Assembly (NCBI GenBank): GCA_022495005.1
Contig: JAGYXB010001749.1
Location: 1,116,001-1,180,000, forward strand
Length of the DNA stretch: 64,000 bases
Source of the DNA: Rhyacophila brunnea
Taxonomy: Eukaryota > Arthropoda > Insecta > Trichoptera > Rhyacophilidae
Direction of reading: 5' to 3'
In this document: one piece after another, positions 1 to 13,900 of the stretch
Layout of the letters: each line of letters opens with the position of its first letter
Numbering within the stretch: position 1 is the first letter of the stretch
Translations under genes and position numbers: made by a program
The notes under the pieces: generated by a model
Database searches by the model: none
What the model was told of the DNA's origin: nothing
The model's input: only the letters and a program-made list of their open reading frames with translations

Positions 1-935
1 ATGCTCGTCATGAAGGATTTAATTGTTTAAAAAATATTTTTATTACAATAGAGATTGATAATTTTTTGAGTTTTCGTTTTATTATTCATATTCTGTAAAA
101 CTTATATCCATATTACATACATTTTCCTAGATGAGCAATCACTTTGTTTATCATTGTTATTTTTATCATTACTTTATACAATTACTAAATTAATTTGACC
201 TAGACAGATTTATTCTTAATGTGTCAATTTGACGAATTAATGCGCATTTTTATGAATGATAAATCCAAAATCTGTTTCATTCAAATCTCCTTTAAAAAAT
301 TGTATGGATGTACGTACATACTTGTTGAAAAGAATTGATTCTAAAAAAGCAGCTTTCAGGCTTTGAACCGATTATAAGATTTATATCTTTGTAACATTTT
401 TTTTGTTTAGATCTGCTAATAACCGAATTGATTATTGTTATTACATACTATTTTTATGGTTTGAAACTCAAAAATGGTTTAATTTTTGGAATGCAAAAGA
501 AATTGCTTAGACTTTCTATCTTTAATCATTTTTAGCCATTGTTTTTGTTTGAAATCTCGTTGAGAAGAAGGCTTATAGGAATTGAATTGAAAACGAATGT
601 ATTAAAATCGATCGATTACATTGTATTGAAATATATTTACTATTAAATTAATTGTATTAAAAATAACCTACCGATTACTTTATTTTCCCATCTGTGTGAG
701 TAATGTATTTTATTATTGTGATATTTAATATATGCTACTATATTGTGGACCAGAGACCGGAGGTTTTCACGGTGTGTACGATGGGGATTTCCTATGCTGA
801 TCACATTTACCAAGAGGTTTTAAGACAACCCAAGATTTAAGCAGAAAGGCTGCATACTTTACCCATACTGAATAGTATAATTTACCCCAGTGCATTTATT
901 CTATACAGTACAAGGCTGTTACCAGTCGCTATCGG

Positions 936-1119
936 TGGCTATTGAGGGTAATTTATCATATTTATGTATTGAGTGTTATAATTGTTACAATAAGTTAGCC
1001 GTCTAAACTGTCAAAACTGTCTCACTCTAAAAGTTAACACACCCAAGAGAGGTGCTTTTTATTGTAACAATTATAATATCTCAATACATAAATATGATAA
1101 ACTACCCTCGATAGCAGCC
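936..1119. repeat. foldback repeat, about 55-bp arms
   Basis: The left arm (about 936-993) and right arm (about 1060-1119) are inverted copies. The block GAGGGTAATTTATCATATT on the left reappears inverted as AATATGATAAACTACCCTC on the right, and the match extends through ATTGTTACAATAA. The roughly 65-bp loop is unrelated. It looks like a miniature inverted-repeat element; no clean target duplication was identified, so its class is unknown. Confidence 0.7.
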
Positions 1120-1607
1120 TTATGTATAGAACAGATGCGCAGGTCATAATGACAAGAAAGGTAGAGGCTGTTTAACCTCCGTAAGTAGCTCAATATCCAA
1201 GGTCCCGATACAACCATCCTAGGATAGGTAGATGTACTGCAATTTGATCGCCAACCTTCGATAGAAGACGGCATCAAAAACTATCTATTTGTATTAAAAA
1301 TATAAGTTTGAGGTGAATTATCTTTATAAAGAGGAGTGTTTTTTTGCTTCAAACGATAAAGTTGCATTCATGAATGCTCCCAATCCCACTTGAAGTACAC
1401 GAACAGTGTTTCCTGTATATCTTGTTTCTTTGTGTGGAAAATCTTTTTTCATTTTTACAACAGATTAATTCAAAAAATTAAATATTCAAATGAAAATAAC
1501 GTTTCAACTAAAATTTTAATTTTAAAATTTGGCAGAAAAAAGCACTGCTTCCATTGTTGCACTAACCCGATGTCTAAAATAATAATAAACATTTTTTTGT
1601 TAATTAA

Positions 1608-1613
1608 TTTATT
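1608..1613 (-). promoter_or_regulatory. polyadenylation signal of the Ig-superfamily gene
   Basis: Reads AATAAA on the minus strand, 37 nt past the stop codon at 1651. The position fits a short 3' UTR. A more distal signal cannot be excluded in such AT-rich sequence. Confidence 0.5.
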
Positions 1614-1650
1614 TTTTACAAAAATATATTTTCTCATTAATAACATAATT

Positions 1651-1907
1651 TCATGAAAACCTACTCAGCCATATGCGGTGGGAAAGAATACATAGCATTG
1701 TAATTATGATATTTTGCCTAATATGTGATAGGAAATTGTTGGAACCCTTATTTTGAGCTGCGGGAGTTAATTTGTTGTCATTCATAGAGCCGAGTATTAT
1801 TGTTGCAAGCAACTCGGTCACATTCTTCCTTTGTTCTGTTTCTGAGTAATCATCTTCCAGAACTGGCAGATGGTTTGATTCATCAGTTGGCCTCTTTTCG
1901 TCCATAA
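1651..1907 (-). CDS. Ig gene exon 11: C-terminal tail
   Basis: Residues 429-512 and the TGA stop; Val428 is split across the junction. The tail starts acidic and polar (MDEKRPTDESNHLPV), then GSNN (482-485), and ends with NIIITMLCILSHRIWLSRFS. By position this could be a GPI signal as in Klingon, but the hydrophobic run is short and interrupted by His and Arg, so anchoring is uncertain. Acceptor AATTTGTAG. Confidence 0.75.
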
Positions 1908-4900
1908 CTACAAATTAAAAAAGTAATCTTCAAAGAAAGAAATAACAAAGACTTGCCAACATTTTTAGAAAATGGAAATTACAATTTTCTTTTCAAAAGC
2001 CCTCACTTATACCTCGCTATAGGAGCACTCATTAAACAGATCACTGTGCCTGTATATAATAAAATATATGTATAGAAATTTAGAAAAATAAACAATTGGA
2101 GATGGAAGTATTTGGACTGTATTCAGAACAATAACTAGTCTTGAACGCCTGCATCATAAAAATAGACAAATTACGTGTAACAAGAACTACTTAACTGACA
2201 GGTCAGAGGATTTATCTGATGCACTCTTCTCATTCAGAACAAGAAAAAACTTCCAATGGTATTTAAGGACATTTGTAATGTATTATATGATGCTATTTGT
2301 CATGACTCTTGTCATCTTGTCTCTAACCCTTACAACTCTTACACATACAAATACAACATGACATTCATTGCCACAAGAAGTTATTGTATGCGTACTTTGT
2401 CAGTGCCATAGAAAAATCAAATCTACTCTCAAAATTAACATCTCTTTGCTTCCTCTTGTATTTTTTTTTTGTTCCTGGGGTCGGACCGAACCCAACAGCC
2501 CCCTTGTGCACGCGCCTGCACTCAATACATTCCTGTTGGGGTCTGTAATGTTACGTAATATAAAACAAACAGCAGACACAGTTCATTAATAATTACAGCA
2601 CATTCATCGCTTTCTGTTTGAATTTAGATTGAACTAAGTGTTTGAATGTTTTCTACGTACTCCTGTCAACCAACAGAAACATGCGTGATGTGATGTGGCA
2701 AGCAATTCCAAAATCAAAATATAAAATACTTACCACCATTATTTGTGGCAAAATGCAAAATGGCCGATGGCTTACTCCATCCAAATCTAGAATTTAAAAA
2801 AATCGAAATTAGACTCCTATTATAAATAAATTTAAAAAAAATTTAAATCATGATAATAATTCTAAATTATGCTATTGACAGATGAAATATTGATTCACTA
2901 TAGTAATTTAGAAAGACTAGAATTGTCACGGTTCAGGCAAAAAGCAGAAAATATTCTTGACGGTTAAAAATTCTTAAAATTCAATTCACATGAGAAGGCA
3001 TCTTTGGGCGCATATGAAATAAATAAGTAATTTTTTCTCAAACATTATAGTAAAACCTCATTAATACGAACACGGTTAATTCAAAATTCACTAACTAAAT
3101 TAAATCTAAATATTCATTAAAATTCATACAATAAAACTTTTTTCAAGTCTTACTGTTTTATGCCATATTGTAATTTATAATTCGATTTTCGAGGTTTTAC
3201 TGTGTTACATTAATCATGAAAACGATTATTTATAAAATGGTATATTACCTACCGATTTCTTGATGTAATTTGTGCTTCGTAAACAGTCGAAGGCGCCAGG
3301 CCCCTTAGAATATAACTAGCTGTATGCATTGGTCCTGAAAGCAATTATGTTATTATTTTGTTTAAATTTAATACTTTTTTATTCTAAAAATAATTTTCTT
3401 ATCAAACATGGGTGGATTGGATGCTTGAATGTTGAATATAAAAATTATGTGCAAACAATGTACATATGCCGCCCGTATTTAAAACAGAAGGGATTCTGAA
3501 AGTAATATTGGCTTAATGTGGCATCTTGTAAAGTACAATAATAATATTTAAGAATGCACTGGCAGGCTCTACCACCGTCCACTACATATTCTCAACTTGC
3601 TACCTAATGTATTATCTTGACAATGTGACTGTGAGCTGTTCAAAAATCGGGTAGTTACTGTTGTATAATAATTATTGCTGTAGAACTTCTAAAAGGCTCA
3701 GGTCACTGGTACACAGTTACTCTCACAGGGCCCTAGAAGTTGTTGAATCTAAGGATCCATTATGTTTCATAGAAATACATAGCAAGAAAAATCTAAGGAT
3801 CGAAAGAATTGTAAAATGCTATGAAGTGTAAGAACTTGGCTAACGGCATTGATAAAGGTAATCTAAAATATCTGCTGTTAAAAGAATTATCGATAATTTT
3901 CTAATGAAAATTCAAAATGTTTAATTTACCATCAGTATTTTCTCCAGGAATTGTCATCTTTGTCCATGTATCATCCTTCTCTTTGATAAACACTCCATCT
4001 TTTTGTGCAGGTTTTGGTTTGTAAGGTCTGAACCATAGATTGTACTCTGAAAAGCATTGTAAATAATGTATAAATAGTGCTCTGAAGCCGGATTTGAAAT
4101 CCTGGCATCCCATTCGATTCCGTGATCCCAAAGTCCCTGGATTGATAATGTTGAAATCCTGCGATTGTGGGATGTCTTTTTACATATTTTTTGATAAAAC
4201 AGCCCATCTTTTTGTCAACCAAAGAAATGTGAATTAAAGATTGGTTTATAAATAAAAATATTTTCACCGATTTAAGAAATCAGCAATAATAATATGCACA
4301 ATTATAAAACTTCATATAAAATAAATAACCAATCAAGGGACTGCTACTAAATTTAATGTGAGATTTCCAATAAGTATTTTGAAATTTATAATAATATTTC
4401 ATATTTTATAATAAAATTCATCTTTCTTTTAGATGTAATAAAATACAAAGCAAAGTTAAATAATTATGCTTGATTTTACCAATTGTTAGGTTTCAAAGTT
4501 TTAAATCAATATCCTACCTATGATAGGGGAATAGCTGTCGACCTCCCAAATCAGGTCGAAACTTGTTGGTGTAGGATGATTTTTGGCCAGATCTGTCTTG
4601 AAAATGGCAATATTTGCAACTCCTGAAATAGGTATTAAAATTACACATGTATTTAGTTTATTAAATATATACAATATCATTGTTTTAATACTTTACTGGT
4701 CTTGTTAATGTGGAAAAGAGCCGTATCAATGGCGCGGTGTCAACCGTAGGTAGATGTTGTAATATCCCCGCTTGACTTTGGGCCATGCTAGCTAAATGTA
4801 CGCAATCACCATCGTGAGTGACAAGTGCAAGGGGTTGTTAGACCTAAATAAGCACTCACATGAAATTTTGAAAAGAAAAGTTTCAACTGAGTGCTCAGAA

Positions 4901-7900
4901 AATCTAAAAAAATTAATGTTCTCGAATCTGGGATATGGAGGGAACCATTAAAAAAAGTCCTCGCTAGAGAAAAAAACCCAATACACCGCAATGGTAACAC
5001 AGATTAATGATTAAGGGGGATAGCATCAAAAGTTGCGATTTCATAGGGCTATCTATTACTTTAATTAAAAAGCATACACCCTCACGTAATATTAGAACCC
5101 ATTCCAATACAAATTACTTTGGAGGCATCTTAACTAGATGTCACTGCAATTATAATAATTACAATTTCTGTGAATAATCACAATAATTAAAGCTTAACAA
5201 AAACCAATTAGCAAACATTGCTAAATTCCTAAAAAAAAATATTATAATATTTACCACTGAGATGCATCCTAGTTTCCGTCATTCCAATTCTATTTTCAGC
5301 TTTACAGGTATAAACGCCAAGATCCTCTGGTCTCACACTTCTGAATACGAGAATGTGTTTATCATTGGTGACGTGGGAAACTATCCTGGGCCCTAATGCC
5401 ACCGGCGCCGGCCCCTTAAACCAGTGCACCTTTGCATGGGGACTGGCAACCACCTGGCACTCTAGTTGGGAGCGTTGTCCCAGGGTCGTATGAACCCATG
5501 GCTTTTCTGTCATCACTTCCGGTGGATCTGAAGATATGATAAAATTTGATTTCAATGTAGACTTTTTTCTGAAAACCATCTCATCTCCCATACGGAGTAT
5601 ATGGGTTATTACTGAGTAAAGATTATATTAACAGTATTTTTAACAGACAATATGGTTGTTAATGGTTCACCCAATTCATTATATCCTTATTCTTGATCAA
5701 AAACAACAGGCTGATTTTTGTAAGATGCAGTATCGACCCGCACCCAAAGTTTCATTGTCAGATGGGTACTTTATCGATTATGTTACCATAGAGTTTGATT
5801 GGAAAAGCTTTGTAGTTTTAAAAGCACCCGCCCAATGCCACAAGAAAAAAATGGTTATTTTTCTATATGTTCCAAACATGTTTTTGTGAATATCTCAAAA
5901 AAAAAAAAAAACAAAATGGACAAGGTGAATTTTGAAAATGGGCGACTCAATTGGTGAATTGAAATTAGATCCACAATCCACAATATATTTTGCATCGAAA
6001 TACCCACACTAACATACTCATGGTTTCATACAATTATTTAAATGTTATTCTAATTAAAGAGAAATAATCTTACGCATAATTATGACTTGAATACCAGCTC
6101 TGGCAGGCTCACCGACTCCATTTAATGCAACACATTCATAGTTGCCCGCAAGATGTCGATTTGTTGCTTTAAATTTCAATCTCGGTCGATTATCTAATAG
6201 TTCCATTGGTTGTCCCTAAACGTATACACATTTTTAGTAAGTATTTCCAAAACATAACTATAAACTTATTAACTTTTATAAGAAATAACTTATGGCGAAA
6301 CAATCTGGTACTTAAAAAAAAAACCTTTAACCAATTAAATATAGATGGAATGTTATTATATTATTATTATTCAATATTTTTTTGAAAATAAGGGGATACC
6401 TAATCATATAATGATTTTAATAGTAGGTATTAGAAGTAAATTATCGTAATAGTTATATTGTTATCAATCTGTTAAGGAATTAATTGTGTTTTTACGGTTC
6501 AACTAATAAGTAATTCAAAAGATAATAACTACATGTTGCTTTACAAAAGCTTCTAATAAATTTAACATAAAATATCCAATTAACATTAAATTAAAAACGT
6601 ATACTATCTTGGATTAATGATTCAAAAATAGAATTTAAATAAATACTTTATATATACAGTTGAATGCAATTGTTTTATTTTAACACAATGCTTACGGGCC
6701 CTTTTAATTAATTTTGTAATTAACGTGTTAATTTGCATTTTAAAAGTAATTAGCAAAAACACAATTTTGTGCGGTTCGTAAGCTATGGGTTAATACTAGA
6801 TGGCAATTAATTAACCATAGGACCAAGAGACTTCACCTTAATATTTATTACCTTACTAAGCCAAGAAATGATCGGTTGTGGAGTGCCACTTGCTTTGCAA
6901 GCTATGTCCACTTCTTCTCCCAAACGCACTTCCACTATTCCAACTTCCGGGATTGCTACGACACTCGGTGGATCTAGAAATAAAATGTTACAAAATTTTA
7001 TATCAAATTTTGAAGTTTGCTTACTCAGTATAATAATAAAATTATACTACTACTACTTCACCATGTTCGATCCTTAGAGGATCATTTGGGCAGGTAGGTA
7101 TATAAATTTTGTCTATTTTTTATATAAATAAATACTGTACACAGCGCTCGAAATGGAAAAGTTACGAACCGGAGCGCTCAACAGTTTTCTGAAGATATTT
7201 ACATTATTATTAAATTTTATGTCTATTTATTTCTATGTCTATCTATCCATTAAATTTTATAGTATATGGCCTATCTAGCTCAGACGGTCAAACAATTTTT
7301 TCCACGAGACAGAGCGATAATTTTACCGATTTCACGAACAGCAACGGCGCTCCCGTTCATTTCGAGCCCTGTATGTACAAGTCAAAATAGCCACTAGATT
7401 TTATGGTAATTTAACTTAAATAATAAACACAATGACACATTAGTACTTACGAAGAACTTCTATGGCATGGACTTGCTGGATTGGTGACCAAGGTTCAGCA
7501 CGAATTACCTTTGAAATGAAAATAAGATTTAATGTTACACATTTTAAATAACCATATTTAATATTTTACCCTTGAAAATTGTTCCTTGCAATGATTTGAA
7601 GACATTACATTCAGATAAAAACTAGAAGAAATCAATATCAAATATTAGTAAAATCACATCCGGTCGAATGTGTGAAGGCAATATATGTTCCCCTCGCTCA
7701 GTTGGCTGGCTGAAAACATTGTTGCTTGGGTTGGTCTCGGAGTGTTAAAAAATACATCGGATAGTTGGTTGAGAGAAAGCGGCGAGATTTATTACTGGAT
7801 AATGATAACAGTTGCTACATTTTGAATATTATATAAAAATTTGCAAGGGACTGTGTCAGTAGCTCCGTGCAGTGTCCGGGGGTGTCTGCTGCCTGCCCTC

Positions 7901-10900
7901 GCAAATATTCTTGTTTCGCTGAGTTTGAAGTATCCCAGCTACTTGTCGGCTTTGAATTTTTGTGAATGTGATTCAACCCCTGCGTGCGAGTGAAACAAAC
8001 CCTTTGATAGAGAGGGAGAGAGTTTCGATGCCATCGCTCCACATAAAAAATATCGGCTTGTGTCTGACATTTTATCAATGGCGTAGAGACAAAACAGAAA
8101 TTATTTTAAGACTAAGAATAATTTATACATTTTTGGCATGCTTCGAATTTCCTCTTAAATTTTATATGTTAGGTACATGCATTTTAATATAGGTAAAGCT
8201 ATGCTTATAATTAAAAAATGATTGTATCTAATGCTTTATATGTTGAGGCTTTACGATTAATTAAGTAGATAACTGATAATGATGCAAGGTTTTATTTTTT
8301 TGATTAAGAGATGCTAAGAATTTACATACACTACCGCTGAAAATGATTCTAAGCAACTTTTTGGTGTAAAAGTTGTCAAATGTGACTTTAAAATTAATGT
8401 ATTTAAATGCTAATCTAATAGTTTTATTAAAATTAGTAAGGATTTCTTAGGTACCGTGAATTGATGAAGACAGTCCATTTGTATGTAGGTATGTGAATAT
8501 TTAATAAAAAAAAAATCGATATCTTTATGAAAGGCATCGACCTGTGAAACTTTTAATGCTTAAGGGGGATAATATATGCCAACAGAGAACCTAGCGGAAA
8601 AATACGAAGCTTACAATTTGAGATTTTTTTTGATATCCTTTGACCTAGTGGCGCACCCATGGGGGGAAGGAGCCCTGGCACCCCCCAAAAACATTGAAAT
8701 TGAAAGCCAATAACTATACATTGGGCTTAGGCAAATAAAAACAAAATAAAAAATAATTTGTAATAATTCTCAAGCACTCTTTTTAGAAATAAGTCTTAGA
8801 TTTTAATTTCTAACACAAAAATTTCCGTCGGTTTTTTTTAGAAACCTGATCCAGGGAGTGGAACTGTCAAAAAATTCTCGGTGTCCACCCGAATTCCGGA
8901 GTGGTGTACACCGAGTGCGATAGACAAAAGACCGTTAAACGAGAAATTAGGCTATGTTGTGTTGAGTAGGTTTGTGCATAAGTTAAATGCAATACTTAAT
9001 GCTTTTTTTGTCCATTTTCAATTAATATTTTGGAACCTCGCTATTCAAAAACCAAAAATCGACGATAAAATTTCGGCGAAAAGAACGACTAGGTACACGG
9101 ACTAATCGGTGGTGGTGTAAATCAAAAGAATATTTTTTTCGATGGAATTCGGCATAAATATTGTAGCTCTGGGTATTATTTGAGTAATGGTTTAGCATGC
9201 TAGGCGCACATCTCCGGCATGCTCGCTGTTAGTCACTTCCAATCCGCCAGTCGCTAATGACACGCTCAACGGTTACCGTCACTATGCCTCCAATTTAATA
9301 AAAATGTTTTTCAATCCTTGCCGACGAAACTTGTGACATTTCGACAACAGAACAATTTTCTTTGTGAATTAGATACATAGATGATGAAAATATGAACACA
9401 ATTTGTGAACAATTATTCATTCAATTTGTTCATGTAACACCACAGGAAAAGGCTTATCTGACAAAATATTGGAAAGTTTCCATAATTATGGTATCGATTT
9501 GTCATATTTACGTGGACAAGGTTACAACGGTGCCGCATCAATGAGCGGGAAGTTTAATGGTGTCCAATCTCATATATCCACAAGCTTTATATTATGTTCA
9601 TTGTGCATCACATAGTTTGAATTTGGCAAATTTAAATGCTGTAGCTGTGAAGGAAATAAGAAATTGTATTGGCATTATTGAAAAAGTATATAATTTCTTC
9701 AATACCCCTAAGAGACAGACAGTCATTGTTGAAAATATTGATAAATATTCACCGGAAACTACGTCAAAAGTATGCCCAACTAGGTAAGTGGAACGGCATG
9801 AAGCCATCATGCTCATGGTAGAACTATTTGATGCAGTGATTCATAGATTAGAAATAATTACTTGTCTCGTATTCGTCTTCTAACGCAAAAGTTTTGAATA
9901 ATTCGTCATGTGAGTTTGGTTTTACATTATCATTACTATGCTTGCAAATTAGAGTCTGTGTTCTATACGTTGGCGTGTGGTTTCCCCCCCGCTTCAGCAC
10001 TGCATTCCCTCCCATTGAAAACTTGCAACAGTCGAACGCGATGGCACAATGCTCTCCGTTCGCGAATGACGTGACGTGAACGCCAGCTAATACAATACAG
10101 ACTCTATATTTGCGTACACCTTGCCATTGTCTAAAATATTCAAAAAATCAGACAGTGACCTTTTAACTGCTCTAACTTTTGTTGACGATGTTGTGGGTGA
10201 ACTAAATTCAGTTCGCAAAACAGCAGAATCTTCGTTTAAACTTATTTATGATGAAGCGTGTGCAAAAGCCAATAACTTTAATGTTGAAATAAAAAAGCCG
10301 CGAACTACATTGAAACAAACATTGAGGTGTAATGTTCCGGTAGAAGAGTATTTCAGTAGAACTATCTTTTTTCCATTTATTGACCAAATATTAAATGAGC
10401 TCAATGAATATTTCATGCGACATCGCGAAGTACTGAAGTAGTTTTTAACTCTTCTTGCAAACGGAAGAGATGCTCCAACAGAAAGAGCATTGGAAATATT
10501 TCGTGACCTGTGCGAATTTTATGGCCGTGATATGCCTTCTACAAATCTTGCAATTTTGAACGCCGAATTGAAATTATGATATAAAAAGTTCGATAAGTAA
10601 ATCAAATGCAGTCACACTCCATGCAGAAATGCTGTTGATGCCATTTCAAACACAGGGAGATTAAAGTAACCACGGCCGAAGTAATTCAAGAGCTTTGTAA
10701 AAAGAAAATAAAACTTGATTTTGTTGTGTAAATAAAATTTACAAATCCTACTAATGTTTTTTTTTCATTTGCATGAAAAATATATTTTACCCCTCCCCCC
10801 CTACTTGGCTCCCTCCAATATTAATTCCTGGGTGCGCCACTGCTTCGACCGCCCTAGTACGATGTAGATCCTGTACATTATTAGTATGGCGGAGCGGGCC

Positions 10901-13900
10901 TGTTGCTAATAACCAACTCTCAATAAAATAGTGGAATAAGACATCTACATCTACATTGTGGATGGAAGTCCATATGTTTTACAATTGTGTATTCAAAATG
11001 ATGCCATGATGCCAATATTATTGGAGATCAATTACCTACTTTAGACTGTTGGCGTTTGGAGCTTAAGTCTAATGACATTTTAGGAGTTTTAATTGAACCA
11101 CTATTTGCACAACTATTTTGGTGTCAGAGGCTCCAATTAAAAAGCAAACAATACCAAGGTACCCCCTTATATTACTATAATATTGCTCGTCAGTTAAGGC
11201 AACAGAAAATAATATATTATAGTATGACAGCTGTTGTAGGTATTTAAAGTGTGTGTCGCGGCGCCCTGGGCAGGCTGATTGAAAAAAATAAGGTACTGTT
11301 CGGTTATCAGGAATACAGCGGAAAACACATTTTGAAAATAGCCGATAAACTGCATTATTTGTTAGTTTAGGTTTGGTTAGGTTAACCTAACAAATAATCC
11401 AGTTTATCGGCTATTTTCAAAATGTGTTTTCCGCTGTATTCCTAATAACTGAACAGTACCAAAAATAATAATTCCAGACAATCTATTGTCTGGAATTATT
11501 ATTGAATTACATGAACAATAACATGACCACAATAGTGACGTCCCTAGACAAAATGCCTCTCCATTTTTTTATACAGTATTTTTTATTATCCGTTCACGTG
11601 TAGTTTCTAGTCACCATGGACATCAATGGGCAACGGAAGTAAACTAGACAACGTGAACTTGACAGAAAAATTACAATGTTAAACCTTTTATGTTAAATTT
11701 TGTTTCCAACCAGTTAGCTGATTTTTTAAATGGAAAGATATTTTCGTTATTAGTAAGTTTATGTAGCTGCAGGGCTTTTTTTGTTATGTAACGCGGTGGA
11801 ACGGCGTTCCGGCACCTTTTTTCATGGTATTTTTAACGTTTCAAAAGCAATTAGACGAAACAATGTTCGCGCTTACATACCTAGTTTTCCTTAATCATCT
11901 CATATAAAAAGACAAAGGTATCTGAAAAACTATCGCGTTTAAGATAGGTAATTAATATGCATTGAATTCTATTATCTAATTAATATATAGACCGGCGTAT
12001 ACATTATTTTGAACTGCACCTATTTCACATTAGAAATTGGTTACAAACATACTTTAAATTTACTATAAAGAAGTTCACATGGATTAAGATAAACGATAAG
12101 GGTAACTGCAGTCAGCAGTGACATCTCGTGTGTGCGGATAGGTTCGGTATCTGTTTTTAAGGGCGCTGTGAAAAATCTTTTGACACGAAGGGAGCTGCTA
12201 GACGAAAATGTTTGAAAACCATTGATATATGACATCATTGATACGACAATAAATTAGTCGATTAATTGAAGAGGTTGTGATCGAAAATACCCCGCAGAGT
12301 CAGCAAACAGTGCGGTGACTACAAACGAAGAATTGGATACAAATATAGGTATTTCGTATAAGAACTAAAAAACAGATCATTCAATTTATTTATTTACATC
12401 AAAGAAAAATACCGGAGAACCTGAACAAAAATATTCTCGAGAATCTTCAGATCTCAAAAAATCTCAAATTCTTGAGAAACAATTTAGACACAAAATTAAC
12501 AAACAAGCAAAAGTAGTTTTTAGATTAAGGCTATCTTCAGTGTTGAGGCATGGTCTAAAACAATGATACTCAACCTTTTTTTTCTTCGGGCCAAATAAAT
12601 ATATATTTGTAAAGTAACGCGGGCCGCATACTGGTGTGACGAAAAAAATCATGAAACCCCCCCTTTTTGACAAAACATTTTTGAGATTTAAAAAAATATG
12701 CGTGTTTTTTTTTAATTAATCGTGTGCAATATCAACACTCTTATACCAGATCTGATGTGGACCATAATGACAATCCTCTTCGGGTGTCACTATCTGTGCG
12801 TCAAAGTCGAAACGAATCTGAAGATGTACGAAATTCCTGATAATAAATGTGTTTCGGGCCGCACATAAAAGCTTAAAGGGCCGCAGGTTGTGTATCGCTG
12901 GTCTAAAAAGATCGTGGCTAGGCGATGCACGGATTGTGCAAATGACGCGTGCCGAACGAAATATAATTTGTCATAAAAATCCAACATGCGCCATTTAATG
13001 TTATGTTTATTGTTATATTAGGTACTAATAATAATAGTACTTATATTCATTGACATGTTTGTTTTTTAAGTACATACGTAAAGTTTTTTAGTCATCTTTA
13101 CACGATTTAAGAATATTTTCATCCGACGCCATTACAAAACAAATCGACGTGCGGACACCTCGACGGTCGGTCTCCAATTGGCGACTAGTGAGAAATTTCG
13201 TTGCACCTACTGTTGAAAACTATTTGTCATTTCACTGAAGTACGCTCTTAATATACAAGAAAATTTCGGCCTTACTGGTGCCATCTTGTTTTTCTTAGTT
13301 ATTTAGAAATTTAGGTATGGTTACTTGCAATGCTACGTGGTTATTCTTCTTAAAAATTATGGTTAATCGCATGTAAAAAATCTTGTAGGCTTGTATTATA
13401 ACACGAATACTAGTCGTTTTAATCTCAGTGCGGCTGTGAAATAAAGAGCTTGCTGAATACGAATTTAAATGATTAATTATTTCAGTTTCATTTTGTAAAA
13501 ACTCGATATATAAAAAAAAGATCGGTTCTTGTCGGTTAAAGGGAAGCCAGCGGCAAACAATTTTTGAAGATAACCGATATACCTATTGGATTATTTGTTA
13601 TGTTAGGTTAGGTTTTCATTCTTGAATTCATGAAGTTTGGCAAAATCGGCTATGAAAATTAGCGCGGTTTCCGCCTGGTTTCCCGTAAACCGACTTGTAC
13701 CAAACGATTTTTTTCTACCAACTTTCAGACTGATCATTGAGGTAACTGGTAAAATTTCGAGGAGACCGCATTTGAGTTTAATAATAGGGACCGGATTTAT
13801 ATGCTAGTGCATGTTTTGAGTGTATGCACAGTTATGAGAGTTGCATAGAAGACCGTTTTGAGACACGCAGGATCAAAAAATAAACCTTTATACTTATATG

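Larger units (their letters stand above)
1..1650. other. 3' flank of the Ig-superfamily gene
   Basis: AT-rich sequence beyond the stop codon of the minus-strand adhesion gene. The only structures seen are the foldback at 936-1119 and the polyadenylation signal at 1608-1613. No coding region is supported; the short open frames here lack homology or splice context. Confidence 0.6.
1908..7450 (-). other. small introns of the Ig gene (exons 3 to 11)
   Basis: Eight introns of 466-826 bp: 1908-2733, 2787-3252, 3335-3929, 4047-4517, 4623-5254, 5528-6073, 6216-6851 and 6974-7450. All have GT-AG ends on the minus strand. They are AT-rich; the only mobile element recognised is the MITE at 7142-7371. 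Confidence 0.75.
8646..10842 (+). mobile_element. hAT transposon, family A copy 1 (degenerate)
   Basis: The left end reads TAGTGGCGCACCCA (first base mutated from C) and the right end TGGGTGCGCCACTG, an inverted pair. Flanks CTTTGACC and CTTCGACC match 7 of 8, the 8-bp duplication expected for hAT elements. Length 2197 bp. The interior carries broken transposase. Other copies with the same ends are at 58716-60960, 60235-60960 and 63827 to the window end. Confidence 0.88.

Noticed and set aside
1390..1656. 88-residue plus-strand frame
   Set aside because: AT-rich composition (Asn, Ile, Phe, Lys) and antisense to the polyadenylation region of the Ig gene.
9557..9816. Treating the hAT transposase pieces as an active or domesticated gene
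   Set aside because: Frames are short, shifted and interrupted by an insertion; inverted ends and an 8-bp duplication show it is an ordinary dead transposon.
11370..11400. TTAGG-like units suggesting insect telomeric repeat
   Set aside because: Only two or so imperfect units, inside the loop of a palindromic MITE; the same is true near 13600. Not an internal telomere tract.
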